A DNA stretch of 64,000 nt from Legionella shakespearei DSM 23087. Lineage in GTDB: Bacteria; Pseudomonadota; Gammaproteobacteria; Legionellales; Legionellaceae. Position 1 is the first letter of the stretch, and each line of letters starts with the position of its first letter. A model generated the notes under the pieces. That model saw only the letters and a list, made by a program, of their open reading frames with translations. It made no database searches and was not told the DNA's origin. The translations under genes and the position numbers were made by a program. Where the stretch lies: NCBI RefSeq assembly GCF_000373765.1, contig NZ_KB892387.1, forward strand, positions 15,285 through 79,284, given 5' to 3'. Of the stretch, positions 28,722 through 37,521 are shown piece by piece.

Positions 28722-30800
28722 ATGAATCAAGGATACGGAACTCTTGCTTATAAAACACCTCTAAACGCCGTTGAGCTGCCCTCAATCACTACATTGATTG
28801 ATTGTTTACTAAAATTTGCTCTCCTTATCCTGATGATTCCGGTGTTTGTCCCTTTTGCCCCTAAAATGCCAGCGCCAGGACTGGATTCGTCATGGGCCCT
28901 GGGACTAAATCAGGCGGTAGCGCAAGGACTCGCTTTTGGTAAAGACATTATTTTCACTCTCGGCCCTTATTCCTCTGTCTATACCAAAGCGTACCATCCC
29001 GCCACAGATGCGCTCATGCTGGGGGGCAGTTTCTATTTGGTTTTATCTTATTGGCTTAATCTCGTTATTTTAATGAAAAACGCGCAATGGCGATGGGTAG
29101 TTGCTTTTGCAGTACTTATCTTTGGAATGATCTATGCCAGAGACTCCCTGTTTTTTTCTTATCCTGTGCTGGCAGGCCTGAATTGCTGCAAAGCACTCAA
29201 TTCAGGAGAAGGAATAAATCCTAAGCCATCCATTTTATTGATGACAATGATGTGGGCGCCATTCGGTTTATTGGCTCTTATTAAAGGCTCTTTATTCATT
29301 TTAAGTGCAGCAGTTGCAGGATTATGCGCTTTATTGTTCCTCAGCTTCAAAGAAAGAAAATTCGCCGCACTCTGTTTGCTTATTCCTTTAATGTCCATGC
29401 TGTTGTTTTGGGTTATAGCAGGACAGTCTCCTGTTTATTTACCTGCTTATATCTATACCTCACTTGCTTTAGCTTCAGGCTTTTCTGAAGCAATGGCACT
29501 TGAGGGGAATCACACCGAGATAATCGCCTATTTAGTCGCGGCAACGGCAATTCTCTTTTATATTGGCCAACAAAGAACCCCGGCCGCATTTAAGTGGTTT
29601 ACATTGGTTCTTTTTACACTGTTTCTGTTCCTCTCGTTCAAAGCGGGATTCACGCGTCATTTTGGCCATTCATTTATTACCGGGACGTCCATTTTAATCG
29701 CAGCGCTTATTTTACCTTTCCTTTTCCAATCACGGCTGCTTATCCCGGTTATCATCCTCTCATTGTTTACAGCAACCTACATTGATGGGCAGCATACCCA
29801 AATCTCTTTGCTGAATAATTTCACTTCCACTTATTCCTCTTCATGGCATGGATTTAAAAGTCGCCTGGATGACAGGAATTGGGCCAGAAAAAACTATGAG
29901 TTCACCATGGATTATTTAGGTAATCAGGCCTCCTTTCCAGCCTTAAAAGGAACGACAGATATTTATTCCTATGAGCAAAGTTATTTAATTGCAGCCCATC
30001 TAAACTGGGCTCCGCGCCCCATTTTTCAAAGTTATTCCGTCTTTACAGCAGGCATGGCAGAAAAAAATAAAAACTACCTGTTACACAAAAACAAACCCGA
30101 TCACATTATCTTTAAACTGCAAGCCATTGACGGGCGCATCCCTTCCCTTGATGATGGAATCAGTTGGCCTGAATTGTTGAACTATTATCAACCAGTGCAG
30201 CTGGCAGGAGATTTTTTAGTTTTAGACAAAAAATCAAATCAACACCAGTCAGAGACGATGACCTTATTGCAGAATGACACCCATCAGTTTGGTGAGGAAG
30301 TCAGGCTACCCGCCCCTGCCATTAAGTTAAGGAGTTCCGCCGTCCCGCGGCTTGTCCGCGGGATCCAGGAATCTCACTCCGAACTTAGATCTCTGGATAC
30401 CGCGGACAAGCCGCGGGACGGTGGAGTAGCGCTTAACTTAATGGCAGTGAGGCTACCTGCTACCCATGCTCCCCTTTTCGTTAAAATCATCATTAAACCA
30501 ACGTTGCTGGGTATGATAACGAACTTTCTTTTTAAACCAGATCCCCTGTACATTAAGGTTGAACTGCATAATGGAAGCTCAAGACAGTATCGGCTTATTG
30601 CCCAAATGGCCGAATCAGGTTTTTTATTATCCCCATTAATTGAAGATACAGCAGAATTTGGCCTGCTCTATAGCCGCAACACCTTCCTCGACAATAAACA
30701 TGTAAAGTCCATCACGGTTGGGTCAAGCCAGAATAATACCAGACAGTGGCATCACCAATACGTCATCCAATGGTATAGACTACCCCACCTCGAGTCATGA
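28722..30800 (+). CDS. Large polytopic membrane protein with in-frame repeat insertion
   Basis: A 692-residue protein with about ten hydrophobic segments in residues 25-360 and a polar C-terminal domain. The motif DSSWALGLNQAVAQGLAFGK followed by DIIFTLGPYSSVYT recalls a group of uncharacterised GT-C-like (PMT/RgtA-type) bacterial membrane proteins that share FGxDIxFTxGP; a glycosyltransferase role is possible but unproven. Residues of about 527-575 are encoded by a family G palindrome flanked by an 11-base direct repeat, an in-frame 147-base insertion. The protein on both sides of it reads VRLPA, consistent with insertion into an intact gene. No clear ribosome site is seen at 28722. Confidence 0.85.
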   Translation: MNQGYGTLAYKTPLNAVELPSITTLIDCLLKFALLILMIPVFVPFAPKMPAPGLDSSWALGLNQAVAQGLAFGKDIIFTLGPYSSVYTKAYHPATDALMLGGSFYLVLSYWLNLVILMKNAQWRWVVAFAVLIFGMIYARDSLFFSYPVLAGLNCCKALNSGEGINPKPSILLMTMMWAPFGLLALIKGSLFILSAAVAGLCALLFLSFKERKFAALCLLIPLMSMLLFWVIAGQSPVYLPAYIYTSLALASGFSEAMALEGNHTEIIAYLVAATAILFYIGQQRTPAAFKWFTLVLFTLFLFLSFKAGFTRHFGHSFITGTSILIAALILPFLFQSRLLIPVIILSLFTATYIDGQHTQISLLNNFTSTYSSSWHGFKSRLDDRNWARKNYEFTMDYLGNQASFPALKGTTDIYSYEQSYLIAAHLNWAPRPIFQSYSVFTAGMAEKNKNYLLHKNKPDHIIFKLQAIDGRIPSLDDGISWPELLNYYQPVQLAGDFLVLDKKSNQHQSETMTLLQNDTHQFGEEVRLPAPAIKLRSSAVPRLVRGIQESHSELRSLDTADKPRDGGVALNLMAVRLPATHAPLFVKIIIKPTLLGMITNFLFKPDPLYIKVELHNGSSRQYRLIAQMAESGFLLSPLIEDTAEFGLLYSRNTFLDNKHVKSITVGSSQNNTRQWHHQYVIQWYRLPHLES
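30300..30457. repeat. Family G element inserted in frame, with target duplication
   Basis: The palindrome at 30316-30447 has arms CTGCCATTAAGTTAAG and CTTAACTTAATGGCAG around the G core. It is bounded by GTCAGGCTACC at 30300 and GTGAGGCTACC at 30447, a direct repeat with one mismatch. The offset is 147 bases, a multiple of three, so the frame is kept. Confidence 0.88.
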
Positions 30801-30911
30801 GACGCACTAATTGATATTTATTTGAACATAAAACCATCAAAACTGTTTAACTAAAATCAAAAATGTACTAAAATAACCCTATAGAACCTGGATCATAATA
30901 GTAGAATTTTT

Positions 30912-32291
30912 ATGGCTAACTATTCTCATACCCCACAGAAGTTATCACCCAAAATGGGACTTCTTAAAAAAGAACTTGAAAATAGGGCTTTGCATCATCA
31001 ATCTTTTATCGAAGAAGTCCATAAAGGAAGTAACCTGCTATCCAACGTCACCGGTTTCATCCATCATACATTTAATATTATTTCCTCAGCCATGTCGGCT
31101 GCTAAAGCGATTCCACTTCTTGGTGCCTTTATTCAATTGGCCTCCGTTGTTCCCAAAGCCATAGCCATCCTGACTGATCCAGAAAAATCAAAATCCGAAA
31201 AGGCAATCAGTGCTCTGCTTATTTTAGTACTGGTCGCTTTATCCATTGTCGCCCTGACTGTCGGTTCATCTGCAGCATTAATTGTCGGTATCGTTATGGC
31301 CTCGATTGTAACGGCAGTAGATGGCCTGGGGTTTATAGGAAGTATTTTTGAAAAATATAAAATTTCCCAGGCGTACAATTTAAAAAAAGAATTGGATGGC
31401 TTGCTGGAACAACGCATCATGCCCGAGAACGATAAATACAATGATGAATTGGAACTACGTGCTCTGGAACTGGAACATAAAATAAGCACCAACAAACTAG
31501 CTGATGAAGAAAAAAAACGATTCGTCGAAGAATTAGAGTTTATTAACAGCATATTGAAACAAAAAAATATAGTGGCTGGCAATAAACCCAACAGCTCTGC
31601 ACTTAAACTCAAACAGCATTACGCCACTCGTCAGGAACAAATGAGTGCATTGACTGATAAACTCGTTGAAGCCGAATCCTCCAAAGATGACAATCTAAAA
31701 GCAAAAATACTGGATGAAATACTGGAAATGGAAAAGGAACTTATACTTACTGAGCGTGCTATCGAGGACTTAACAAAATCAACAGAAGAATTGAATGCAG
31801 AAAGCTTTATGGCCAGTTCTACAATCGCCTTGTCTGGTAGTACAGCAGCCTTATCTGCAGCAGGTCTTGTCATTTCTGTGCTTGCTTTGGTTCTGGTAGT
31901 TGGAGGTGTTGCAGCCCCTCAATTTGTTATTCCAGCAGTAATAGGAATAGGTATTGGTTTGGCAGTACTTGGTTTTATGAAATTCGTGGCCGAGAAACTT
32001 GTCGAAATGGAAACAAATCGACGCAAGGAAAATAAAGCGATTGTCCGAAAAGAAGGGTTAAGGAATGAAATGTTGTATGACTATGGACATCAAAACCAAA
32101 ATTCTAATGCACACATGCATGAATTATTAGAGATTTCATCATTGGATAAAGAGTTAGAAAAAAATTCAAATCCAGCAACCGTTAAAGAACAAGAGCAGTC
32201 ATTTCCTGCCTTGTTTAGTAGCACACCAGAGCCCACTCAAACAGAAGAAGCTCATGATGCCACTCCCGTAGCCAGTATCAGGGAAGCCTAA
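30912..32291 (+). CDS. Putative effector: hydrophobic hairpins flanking a coiled coil
   Basis: A 459-residue protein of no recognised family. Long hydrophobic stretches at about 45-75 and 97-140 and again at 300-370 could form membrane hairpins; between them (about 150-295) lies a charged helical region of coiled-coil type. The tail is acidic and Pro/Thr-rich (STPEPTQTEEAHDATPVA). This layout, without signal peptide, resembles membrane-targeted Legionella effectors. The final residues VASIREA and the stop codon are encoded by a degenerate family D arm (32268-32308), so the original end has probably been replaced. Effector status is inferred. Confidence 0.72.
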   Translation: MANYSHTPQKLSPKMGLLKKELENRALHHQSFIEEVHKGSNLLSNVTGFIHHTFNIISSAMSAAKAIPLLGAFIQLASVVPKAIAILTDPEKSKSEKAISALLILVLVALSIVALTVGSSAALIVGIVMASIVTAVDGLGFIGSIFEKYKISQAYNLKKELDGLLEQRIMPENDKYNDELELRALELEHKISTNKLADEEKKRFVEELEFINSILKQKNIVAGNKPNSSALKLKQHYATRQEQMSALTDKLVEAESSKDDNLKAKILDEILEMEKELILTERAIEDLTKSTEELNAESFMASSTIALSGSTAALSAAGLVISVLALVLVVGGVAAPQFVIPAVIGIGIGLAVLGFMKFVAEKLVEMETNRRKENKAIVRKEGLRNEMLYDYGHQNQNSNAHMHELLEISSLDKELEKNSNPATVKEQEQSFPALFSSTPEPTQTEEAHDATPVASIREA

Positions 32292-32308
32292 TACGGGATC
32301 GAAGTGGC
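32268..32308. repeat. Family D left arm, degenerate, overlapping a gene end
   Basis: GTAGCCAGTATCAGGGAAGC followed by CTAATACGGGATCGAAGTGGC aligns with the D left arm and loop with a few mismatches; no right arm is present. It provides the last seven codons and TAA of the upstream gene. Confidence 0.7.
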
Positions 32309-32310
32309 TC

Positions 32311-33141
32311 TTACACTCTCTGAACCATATATTGAGGAACAGGCGTTTCTATACCTGCGTTATCAAATTGATGTTTAATCATTTCCTGCAATACATTACG
32401 CGTTGCTGACAACTCCGTGGTGCTCACCCAAACCATGAATTTAAGTTCTACTGCTGAATTAGCAAAATTGTTGATTGTAACCGCAGGTAAAGGTTCTTTT
32501 AAAACTTGCTCGCATTGATCAGCGATGTCCAGCAGCATGGATTTCACCTGAGGAATATTGCAGTCATAAGCAACAGCCACAATAATATCCAGGCGGCGGG
32601 TAGTGAAATAACTTAAATTGGTAATTTCTGATTTAATCATGGCCTCATTAGGAATGCGTACCAGTTTATTATCAGGCGTTTTCAACTTGGTAGATAATAA
32701 ATCAATTGAATCAACAACTCCGGTAATGCCCTTTACTTCAACGGTATCACCCACCTTAAATGGATGTTCAAAGAGCAGAAAAATACCGCTGATTAAATTG
32801 GAGGCGGCGGTTTGGGAGGCAAAACTGATCGCGACAGTAAAAACCCCGGCAGCGCCTAGCAAGACACTGAGTTTAAAACCAAGATGTTGCAAGCTGGTGA
32901 CTGCAAAAATGGTAAAAATGGCATAAAAAACCGAGCGTCTGATGAGCATAATCTGATGGCGGCTAAATCTTTTGGAAAAGGCGCGTTCAGCAATAATACC
33001 CACCCGTTTGGCAATCAGATAACCGAAAATAAATAGGGAGATAGCATAAACAATATTCACTATTTTGTCGGGATGGACAAAATAATTAAAATAGCTATTA
33101 TGCAATAACTTTTCCAAGGTGTTACTCCAATACTGTTTCAT
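32311..33141 (-). CDS. Small-conductance mechanosensitive channel MscS family
   Basis: A 276-residue inner-membrane channel releasing solutes under hypo-osmotic shock. Helices at about 28-48 and 68-88 precede the pore-lining helix LGAAGVFTVAISFASQTAAS, which shows the Gly/Ala pattern of MscS TM3. The beta domain follows as ISGIFLLFEHPFKVGDTVEV and the VDSIDLLSTKLKTPDN segment, then the C-terminal alpha/beta domain. Size and order match MscS of E. coli (286 residues). It converges with the 30912 gene, with 19 bases between the stops. Confidence 0.93.
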   Translation of the reverse strand: MKQYWSNTLEKLLHNSYFNYFVHPDKIVNIVYAISLFIFGYLIAKRVGIIAERAFSKRFSRHQIMLIRRSVFYAIFTIFAVTSLQHLGFKLSVLLGAAGVFTVAISFASQTAASNLISGIFLLFEHPFKVGDTVEVKGITGVVDSIDLLSTKLKTPDNKLVRIPNEAMIKSEITNLSYFTTRRLDIIVAVAYDCNIPQVKSMLLDIADQCEQVLKEPLPAVTINNFANSAVELKFMVWVSTTELSATRNVLQEMIKHQFDNAGIETPVPQYMVQRV

Positions 33142-33199
33142 AGTTGTGTATTATGACAGATTTTTGTTACAAAACCAGATGAATAAGGTAAATCAACTG

Positions 33200-33769
33200 A
33201 TGAATAAAGCAATAACCCGTTGTGGCTGGGTTGGAAACAATAAACCTCATTATGAAGAGTACCATGATACTGAATGGGGTGTGCCAGTACATGACGATCA
33301 AAAACATTTTGAAATGCTGATTCTTGAAGGGGCTCAGGCAGGATTGACCTGGGAAACTATTCTGAAACGCCGTGATGGCTACAGGAATGCTTTCAAAAAA
33401 TTCGTTCCCGAGGCAGTTGCAGCAATGACTGATGCTGAACTGGAGTTGCTTTTGACCAATCAGGAAATCATCCGCAACAGGCTGAAAGTATTTTCAACAC
33501 GGCAAAATGCCCGTGTTTTTCTAAAAATCCAAGAGGAATTTGGTTCCTTTGATGCCTATGTATGGGGTTTTGTTGGCGGCAAACCCAAAATGAATCGCCC
33601 CCAAAGCCTGCAAGACATACCAGCAAACTCAGCGGAATCAGATGCCCTGTCCAAAGATTTGAAAAAACGCGGCATGAATTTTGTTGGTTCCACCATTATG
33701 TACGCTTACATGCAAGCCATTGGCATGGTGAATGATCATGTCAGAGAGTGTTTTTGTTATGTAGAGTAA
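33200..33769 (+). CDS. tag: DNA-3-methyladenine glycosylase I
   Basis: Base-excision repair enzyme removing 3-methyladenine. I set the start at ATG 33200 because AAGGT lies about 10 bases upstream; ATG 33179 would add seven residues. The 189 residues have the Tag zinc ligands (Cys in ITRCGWV, His in YHDTEWGVP, His and Cys in DHVRECF) and the pocket segment FEMLILEGAQAGLTWETIL. KRGMNFVGSTIMYAYMQA is the conserved helix-hairpin-helix region. It is divergent from the mscS-type gene. Confidence 0.95.
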   Translation: MNKAITRCGWVGNNKPHYEEYHDTEWGVPVHDDQKHFEMLILEGAQAGLTWETILKRRDGYRNAFKKFVPEAVAAMTDAELELLLTNQEIIRNRLKVFSTRQNARVFLKIQEEFGSFDAYVWGFVGGKPKMNRPQSLQDIPANSAESDALSKDLKKRGMNFVGSTIMYAYMQAIGMVNDHVRECFCYVE

Positions 33770-33818
33770 ATCCGAGGTGTTTCCGATCGGAGCACCACGT
33801 TCTTCCTCAAATCCACAT

Positions 33819-33937
33819 CCTCCCCCGATCCACGTCCTCCCCCGATCCACGTCCTTCCCCGATCTACGTCCTTCCCCGATCTACGTCCTTCCCCGATCTA
33901 CGTCCTTCCCCGATCTACGTCCTTCCCCGATCTACGT
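33819..33937. repeat. 17-bp tandem repeat, seven units
   Basis: Seven consecutive units of CCTTCCCCGATCTACGT (the first two read CCTCCCCCGATCCACGT) run from 33819 to 33937. The last unit is part of the left arm of the adjoining family B element, whose right arm ends with the complementary sequence, so the array grew from the end of that element. Confidence 0.95.
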
Positions 33938-34051
33938 CGTCCTGAGCGCGTCTTTTTGCGCGAAGGATCTCCTGAAAGCGGCATGGTGCCAATATTTGGA
34001 GATCCTTCGCGCAAAAAGACGCGCTCAGGACGACGTAGATCGGGGAAGGAC
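33919..34051. repeat. Family B inverted repeat, copy 4
   Basis: Arms of about 54 bases starting GTCCTTCCCCGATCTACGTC with the complement ending GGAAGGAC; inner variant TCTTTTTGCGCG on both arms as in copy 3. It lies in the 423-base gap between tag and azoR, which holds only this, the 17-bp array and a family C copy. Confidence 0.92.
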
Positions 34052-34082
34052 GTGGAGCGGGAATGGTCAATATTGCAATCCT

Positions 34083-34159
34083 GTAGCCCGGCTTGCTTGC
34101 AACCGGGACAACGGCGCTTGATTGGTGTATCGATCCCGGCTGCGAGCAGACCGGGCTAC
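34083..34159. repeat. Family C inverted repeat, copy 4
   Basis: Arms GTAGCCCGGCTTGCTTGCAA and GGCTGCGAGCAGACCGGGCTAC with several arm mismatches, an older-looking copy, loop including GGCGCTTGATTGGTGTATCG. Confidence 0.85.
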
Positions 34160-34192
34160 GTTCGTGCCACATGCTGGTTTTTCGAGCCTCGA

Positions 34193-34810
34193 TCAAGATA
34201 CCGTAACAAACAATTCTCTGATCTTCTGTTCGGCCAGGGCTATAGCCTTGTTCCTGATGTCTTCACCTAGATGCAGCCCCTCAGCACGAATAATAGTGAT
34301 ATCCCTAATCCCTATAAAATTAAAAATAGTTTTCAAATAATTTTCCTGATGATCCATAGCCTGCATGGAAACATTGTTACTGTAATGGTTACCGCGAGTC
34401 GAAATAATGATGATCTTCTTATCTGGAGCAAGACCAACAACTCCCTGCTCGGTGTATTTAAAAGTACGCCCAGCCGCAACAATACGGTCAATCCAGGCTT
34501 TCAATTGGGTTGGGATGGTAAAATTATACATGGGCGCAGCGATTACTATCTCATCTGCATGCAGAAACTCTTCTATTAACGTCTCTGTAAGCGCTAATTC
34601 TTGTTTTACGGCATCAGACAGGGTATCTGACGATTGTTGCTTCGCCGCTAACACTTCCTGTGACAAATGGTTAACCGGTTGATCTTCCAAATCACGATAA
34701 ACTACTTTCGATTCAGACCCGAGTTGCCAATGATCGATAAAATGTCCCATTAATTGACGGGAAACTGAATGTTCACCTGATATACTGGCATCTAAAGCTA
34801 AGAGTTTCAT
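34193..34810 (-). CDS. azoR: FMN-dependent NADH-azoreductase
   Basis: A 205-residue flavodoxin-like quinone/azo reductase. Features: N-terminal LLALDASISGEHSVSRQL phosphate-binding region, APMYNFTIPTQLKAWIDRIV and the FKYTEQGVVGL segment, all typical of AzoR. The enzyme uses NADH to reduce quinones and azo or nitro compounds in the cytoplasm. GGAGAAGG precedes the ATG. It is divergent from a LysR-family gene 122 bases away, the usual arrangement of an azoR-type gene and its regulator. Confidence 0.92.
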   Translation of the reverse strand: MKLLALDASISGEHSVSRQLMGHFIDHWQLGSESKVVYRDLEDQPVNHLSQEVLAAKQQSSDTLSDAVKQELALTETLIEEFLHADEIVIAAPMYNFTIPTQLKAWIDRIVAAGRTFKYTEQGVVGLAPDKKIIIISTRGNHYSNNVSMQAMDHQENYLKTIFNFIGIRDITIIRAEGLHLGEDIRNKAIALAEQKIRELFVTVS

Positions 34811-34932
34811 AACCTTCTCCTGATAAAATAAGCCCTCCTATTAAGCATATATTTAAAACAATAAAAGATAAGATAGCGTTTATATGAAACATTGTCCTAT
34901 AATTAGATCAAATAAACTGTGATGAAGTCCTC
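34811..34932. promoter_or_regulatory. Divergent azoR / lysR promoter region
   Basis: A 122-base AT-rich spacer between divergent starts. LysR-type regulators usually bind T-N11-A sites in such spacers; ATATTTAAAACAATAAAAGAT contains candidates but no unique operator could be fixed by eye. Confidence 0.5.
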
Positions 34933-35874
34933 ATGAATCAACCTGTTTTTTTACCCGATTTAAATGATTTGTATTTTTTTTGCCGAGTCGTTGAAGACGG
35001 CAATTTCACCAAAGCAAGTCAGGGATTGGAAATAACCAAATCCAAATTAAGCCGCCGTATCAATGAACTGGAAAATCATTTGGGAGTGCGCCTGCTTCAT
35101 CGCTCCACACGTAAACTCAGTCTGACCGATGTCGGGCAACTGGTTTATGAACACAGCAAAGCCATGGTAAGCCAGGCAAATTTCGCTCAGGATGCAGCCT
35201 TGCAAGCCCAGGCTCAACCTAAAGGACGGATCAAGGTGACCTGCCCTGCATTATTTGCCCAATCCGAATTCAACACCATCATTATCGATTTTATGAAACT
35301 CTATCCCGAAGTGCGGATTAATCTTTATGCCAGCGACAGGAAAGTAGATTTGATTGAAGAAGGCTTTGATCTCGCCTTGCGTTTTCAAACCAGCGAGCTA
35401 AATGATTCTAATCTCGTTGCCAGAAAACTTGGGGAGAGCACTCATGTTCTGGTGGCAAGTCCGTCTTATTTACAAAACCATTCAGAATTTAAATCTCCGT
35501 CACAATTAACCCAATGCGCCTGGCTAGGCAAAAGCCGCACCGATGGAACGAATCAATTACAACTCAAACATTGGAATGGGCAGGAAGTCAGCATTCCTTT
35601 AACAGCACGTCTTGAAAGCAGTGAATGGACAATATTAAAGCAGGCAACCCTGGCTGGTATGGGCATTGCACTGCTGCCCCAGGAATTATGCCAACAGGAA
35701 ATGAATGAAGAAAAACTGGTACGCATACTTCCTGACTGGTCCTTATCCACAGCCAGTTTTTATCTGATTTATCCATCAAAACGAGGATTGATACCTGCTG
35801 TTCGCTACTTCATTAATTTTGTGGGTGACAGGACTCAAAGAGGGTGCCAGGAATTAAAAAAGAATCTGAGTTAA
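34933..35874 (+). CDS. LysR-family transcriptional regulator
   Basis: A 313-residue regulator. The N-terminal winged helix-turn-helix reads DLYFFCRVVEDGNFTKASQG then LEITKSKLSRRINELENHLG, the standard LysR pattern; the effector-binding domain starts near residue 92 with GRIKVTCPA. Divergent from azoR, which it probably controls in response to a redox-active or quinone-like compound (inferred from position). Its stop codon overlaps that of the convergent GGDEF gene by four bases (TTAA at 35871-35874). Confidence 0.92.
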   Translation: MNQPVFLPDLNDLYFFCRVVEDGNFTKASQGLEITKSKLSRRINELENHLGVRLLHRSTRKLSLTDVGQLVYEHSKAMVSQANFAQDAALQAQAQPKGRIKVTCPALFAQSEFNTIIIDFMKLYPEVRINLYASDRKVDLIEEGFDLALRFQTSELNDSNLVARKLGESTHVLVASPSYLQNHSEFKSPSQLTQCAWLGKSRTDGTNQLQLKHWNGQEVSIPLTARLESSEWTILKQATLAGMGIALLPQELCQQEMNEEKLVRILPDWSLSTASFYLIYPSKRGLIPAVRYFINFVGDRTQRGCQELKKNLS

Positions 35875-36974
35875 CCGACTACATAGGTATTTCGTCCCTT
35901 TAACTTCGCCTGATATAAGGCTTTATCCGCTTTGTTAAATAAGACGTCTTCATCTTCATTAATACCAGGAACCATATTTGCAGCACCTATGGTTACGGTT
36001 AAATAATCACATATCAGCGAATACTCGTGTTTCATTGCCAGTTTTTTAATGGATTCCATTATCTTTTCAGCAAAGCGCTTCGTATCGTCCAATGAACAGT
36101 GATTCAGAATAACGACCAGTTCATCGCCCCCATAACGCGCCGCCAAATCCGTTTTTCTTTTGGTATGATCCGATACAATTTTGGCGACTTCTTTAAGGCA
36201 TATATCACCGTATAAATGACCATAATTATCATTACAGGCTTTAAAAAAATCTATATCAATAATAAGCAGCGATATGGGCAGTTGTCCGCGTTTGGCATAT
36301 ATCCAGTCTTTATTTAAACGTTCCTGGAAATAACGCCGATTAGCAAGGTTCGTTAATTCATCTGTAATCGATATAATGCTTAGCTTCTGGTTTAATTCAT
36401 TCTGCCCAAGTAATAATTGAATATTATCCCTTAACATTTTTTTATTGGCATAAAAAACTATGAGAATGAAAATCATATAAATCACTATCATCAGAGCTAC
36501 AAATTTTGCGTCCACAGTGCTGTCTGTGACATTACGTATGAATGCCGGAATATAGACTGGCAAAATAAGGGATACAAATGAAAGAGGGGATGCTGCCAGA
36601 GTTATCGTAGCGCCCGCAGCCAAACCGGCAAAAAACAGCAATAAAATCATTCGTTCAAATTGGCTTATATCGTAATAAAAAGCCCAATAAAAATACCCCA
36701 ATAAAGAACCTAAAAGAAATCCGCTCAATACGAAAAGAATATAACAGGGGGTCTTGTTTCTGGCTTTGGGTGCCAATAGGGCAATAATTACGCGACAAAG
36801 TACTACAATGGACAAACAAATAAGCCATCCCGTGGCTTCAATTTGAGTTCCTCTGTAATCGATATAACTTACTATCAACAAGGCAAAGATCAAAGTAAAA
36901 ATAATTACCCTGATGGTATGGGCAAATAAATGATTCATTAATCTTTGTTTTATTTCTGCTTCAAATAAATCCAT
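35871..36974 (-). CDS. Membrane-bound diguanylate cyclase (GGDEF)
   Basis: A 367-residue protein with about six hydrophobic segments in residues 15-180 (no known sensor-domain signature recognised), a short linker helix and a C-terminal GGDEF domain. The active site is RYGGDELVV (GGDEL, active-type), and RKTD five residues upstream is an inhibitory I-site (RxxD), so product feedback is expected. It makes c-di-GMP from two GTP at the inner membrane. It could counter the EAL protein at 5383, though they are far apart. Confidence 0.93.
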   Translation of the reverse strand: MDLFEAEIKQRLMNHLFAHTIRVIIFTLIFALLIVSYIDYRGTQIEATGWLICLSIVVLCRVIIALLAPKARNKTPCYILFVLSGFLLGSLLGYFYWAFYYDISQFERMILLLFFAGLAAGATITLAASPLSFVSLILPVYIPAFIRNVTDSTVDAKFVALMIVIYMIFILIVFYANKKMLRDNIQLLLGQNELNQKLSIISITDELTNLANRRYFQERLNKDWIYAKRGQLPISLLIIDIDFFKACNDNYGHLYGDICLKEVAKIVSDHTKRKTDLAARYGGDELVVILNHCSLDDTKRFAEKIMESIKKLAMKHEYSLICDYLTVTIGAANMVPGINEDEDVLFNKADKALYQAKLKGRNTYVVG

Positions 36975-37070
36975 TCTTTCTTTCTAATAAATCATATTCA
37001 CCTTAATTATAGTCTTTTTGGCATTTATTGCTCACCATGCATTCCCGATCCACGACGTAGCTCAGCGAGT

Positions 37071-37159
37071 GTAGCCCGTATTAGGCATCAGCCGTAATAC
37101 GGGATTGGAGGGGCAACGAACTCATTCCCGTATTACGGCTGACGCCTAATACGGGCTAC
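37071..37159. repeat. Family D inverted repeat, copy 4 (complete)
   Basis: Arms GTAGCCCGTATTAGGCATCA and complement, loop GATTGGAGGGGCAACGAACT. A short family B-like fragment (GATCCACGACGTAG) lies just upstream at about 37048. The gap 36975-37281 shows no gene. Confidence 0.9.
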
Positions 37160-37281
37160 AATCCCTCCAGACTCCGCAGTGAGGCTCATGCTCATTGGGA
37201 AGTTACTAATTGTTTGGTAAAGTGATATTATTTTTTAATACATTTAAATAGGGTCAACAGACCCGAAGCAAAAGGATTTTA

Positions 37282-37521
37282 ATGGATACGGTAACAGAGC
37301 AAAAAAGTACGTTCAGACGTTGGCTCTATTGGTTCGTGCCTACCCTTTTCTATTTTTTTCAAACAGGAATCCAGGCTTTACCCAGCCTCACCCATGATTA
37401 TGTGCAGGGACATTATCTTCTCAATGATAATGGTTATTCTCTTTTTGGCTTAAATAAAGTGCGGACATTAATCTATTCCATGCATATGGAGCAACACATT
37501 ATGGATCATTTAAATGTATAG
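37282..37521 (+). CDS. Short hydrophobic ORF, possibly a gene remnant
   Basis: A 79-residue ORF beginning MDTVTEQKSTFRRWLYWFVP and continuing with one hydrophobic segment (about 17-32). RRWLYWFVPTLFYFFQTGIQ followed by ALPSLTHDYVQ resembles the first helix of MFS transporters, but the rest of such a protein is missing, so it may be a truncated remnant. It overlaps the next gene by eight bases and may act in coupling its translation. AAAAGG lies near its ATG. Function unknown. Confidence 0.5.
   Translation: MDTVTEQKSTFRRWLYWFVPTLFYFFQTGIQALPSLTHDYVQGHYLLNDNGYSLFGLNKVRTLIYSMHMEQHIMDHLNV

Noticed and set aside
33748..34121. Proline-rich ORFs with repeated SFPDLRPSPIYVLPR-type units
   Set aside because: They arise from reading the 17-bp tandem repeat and family B palindrome; 17 is not a multiple of 3, so frames rotate, and no start or ribosome site is convincing.
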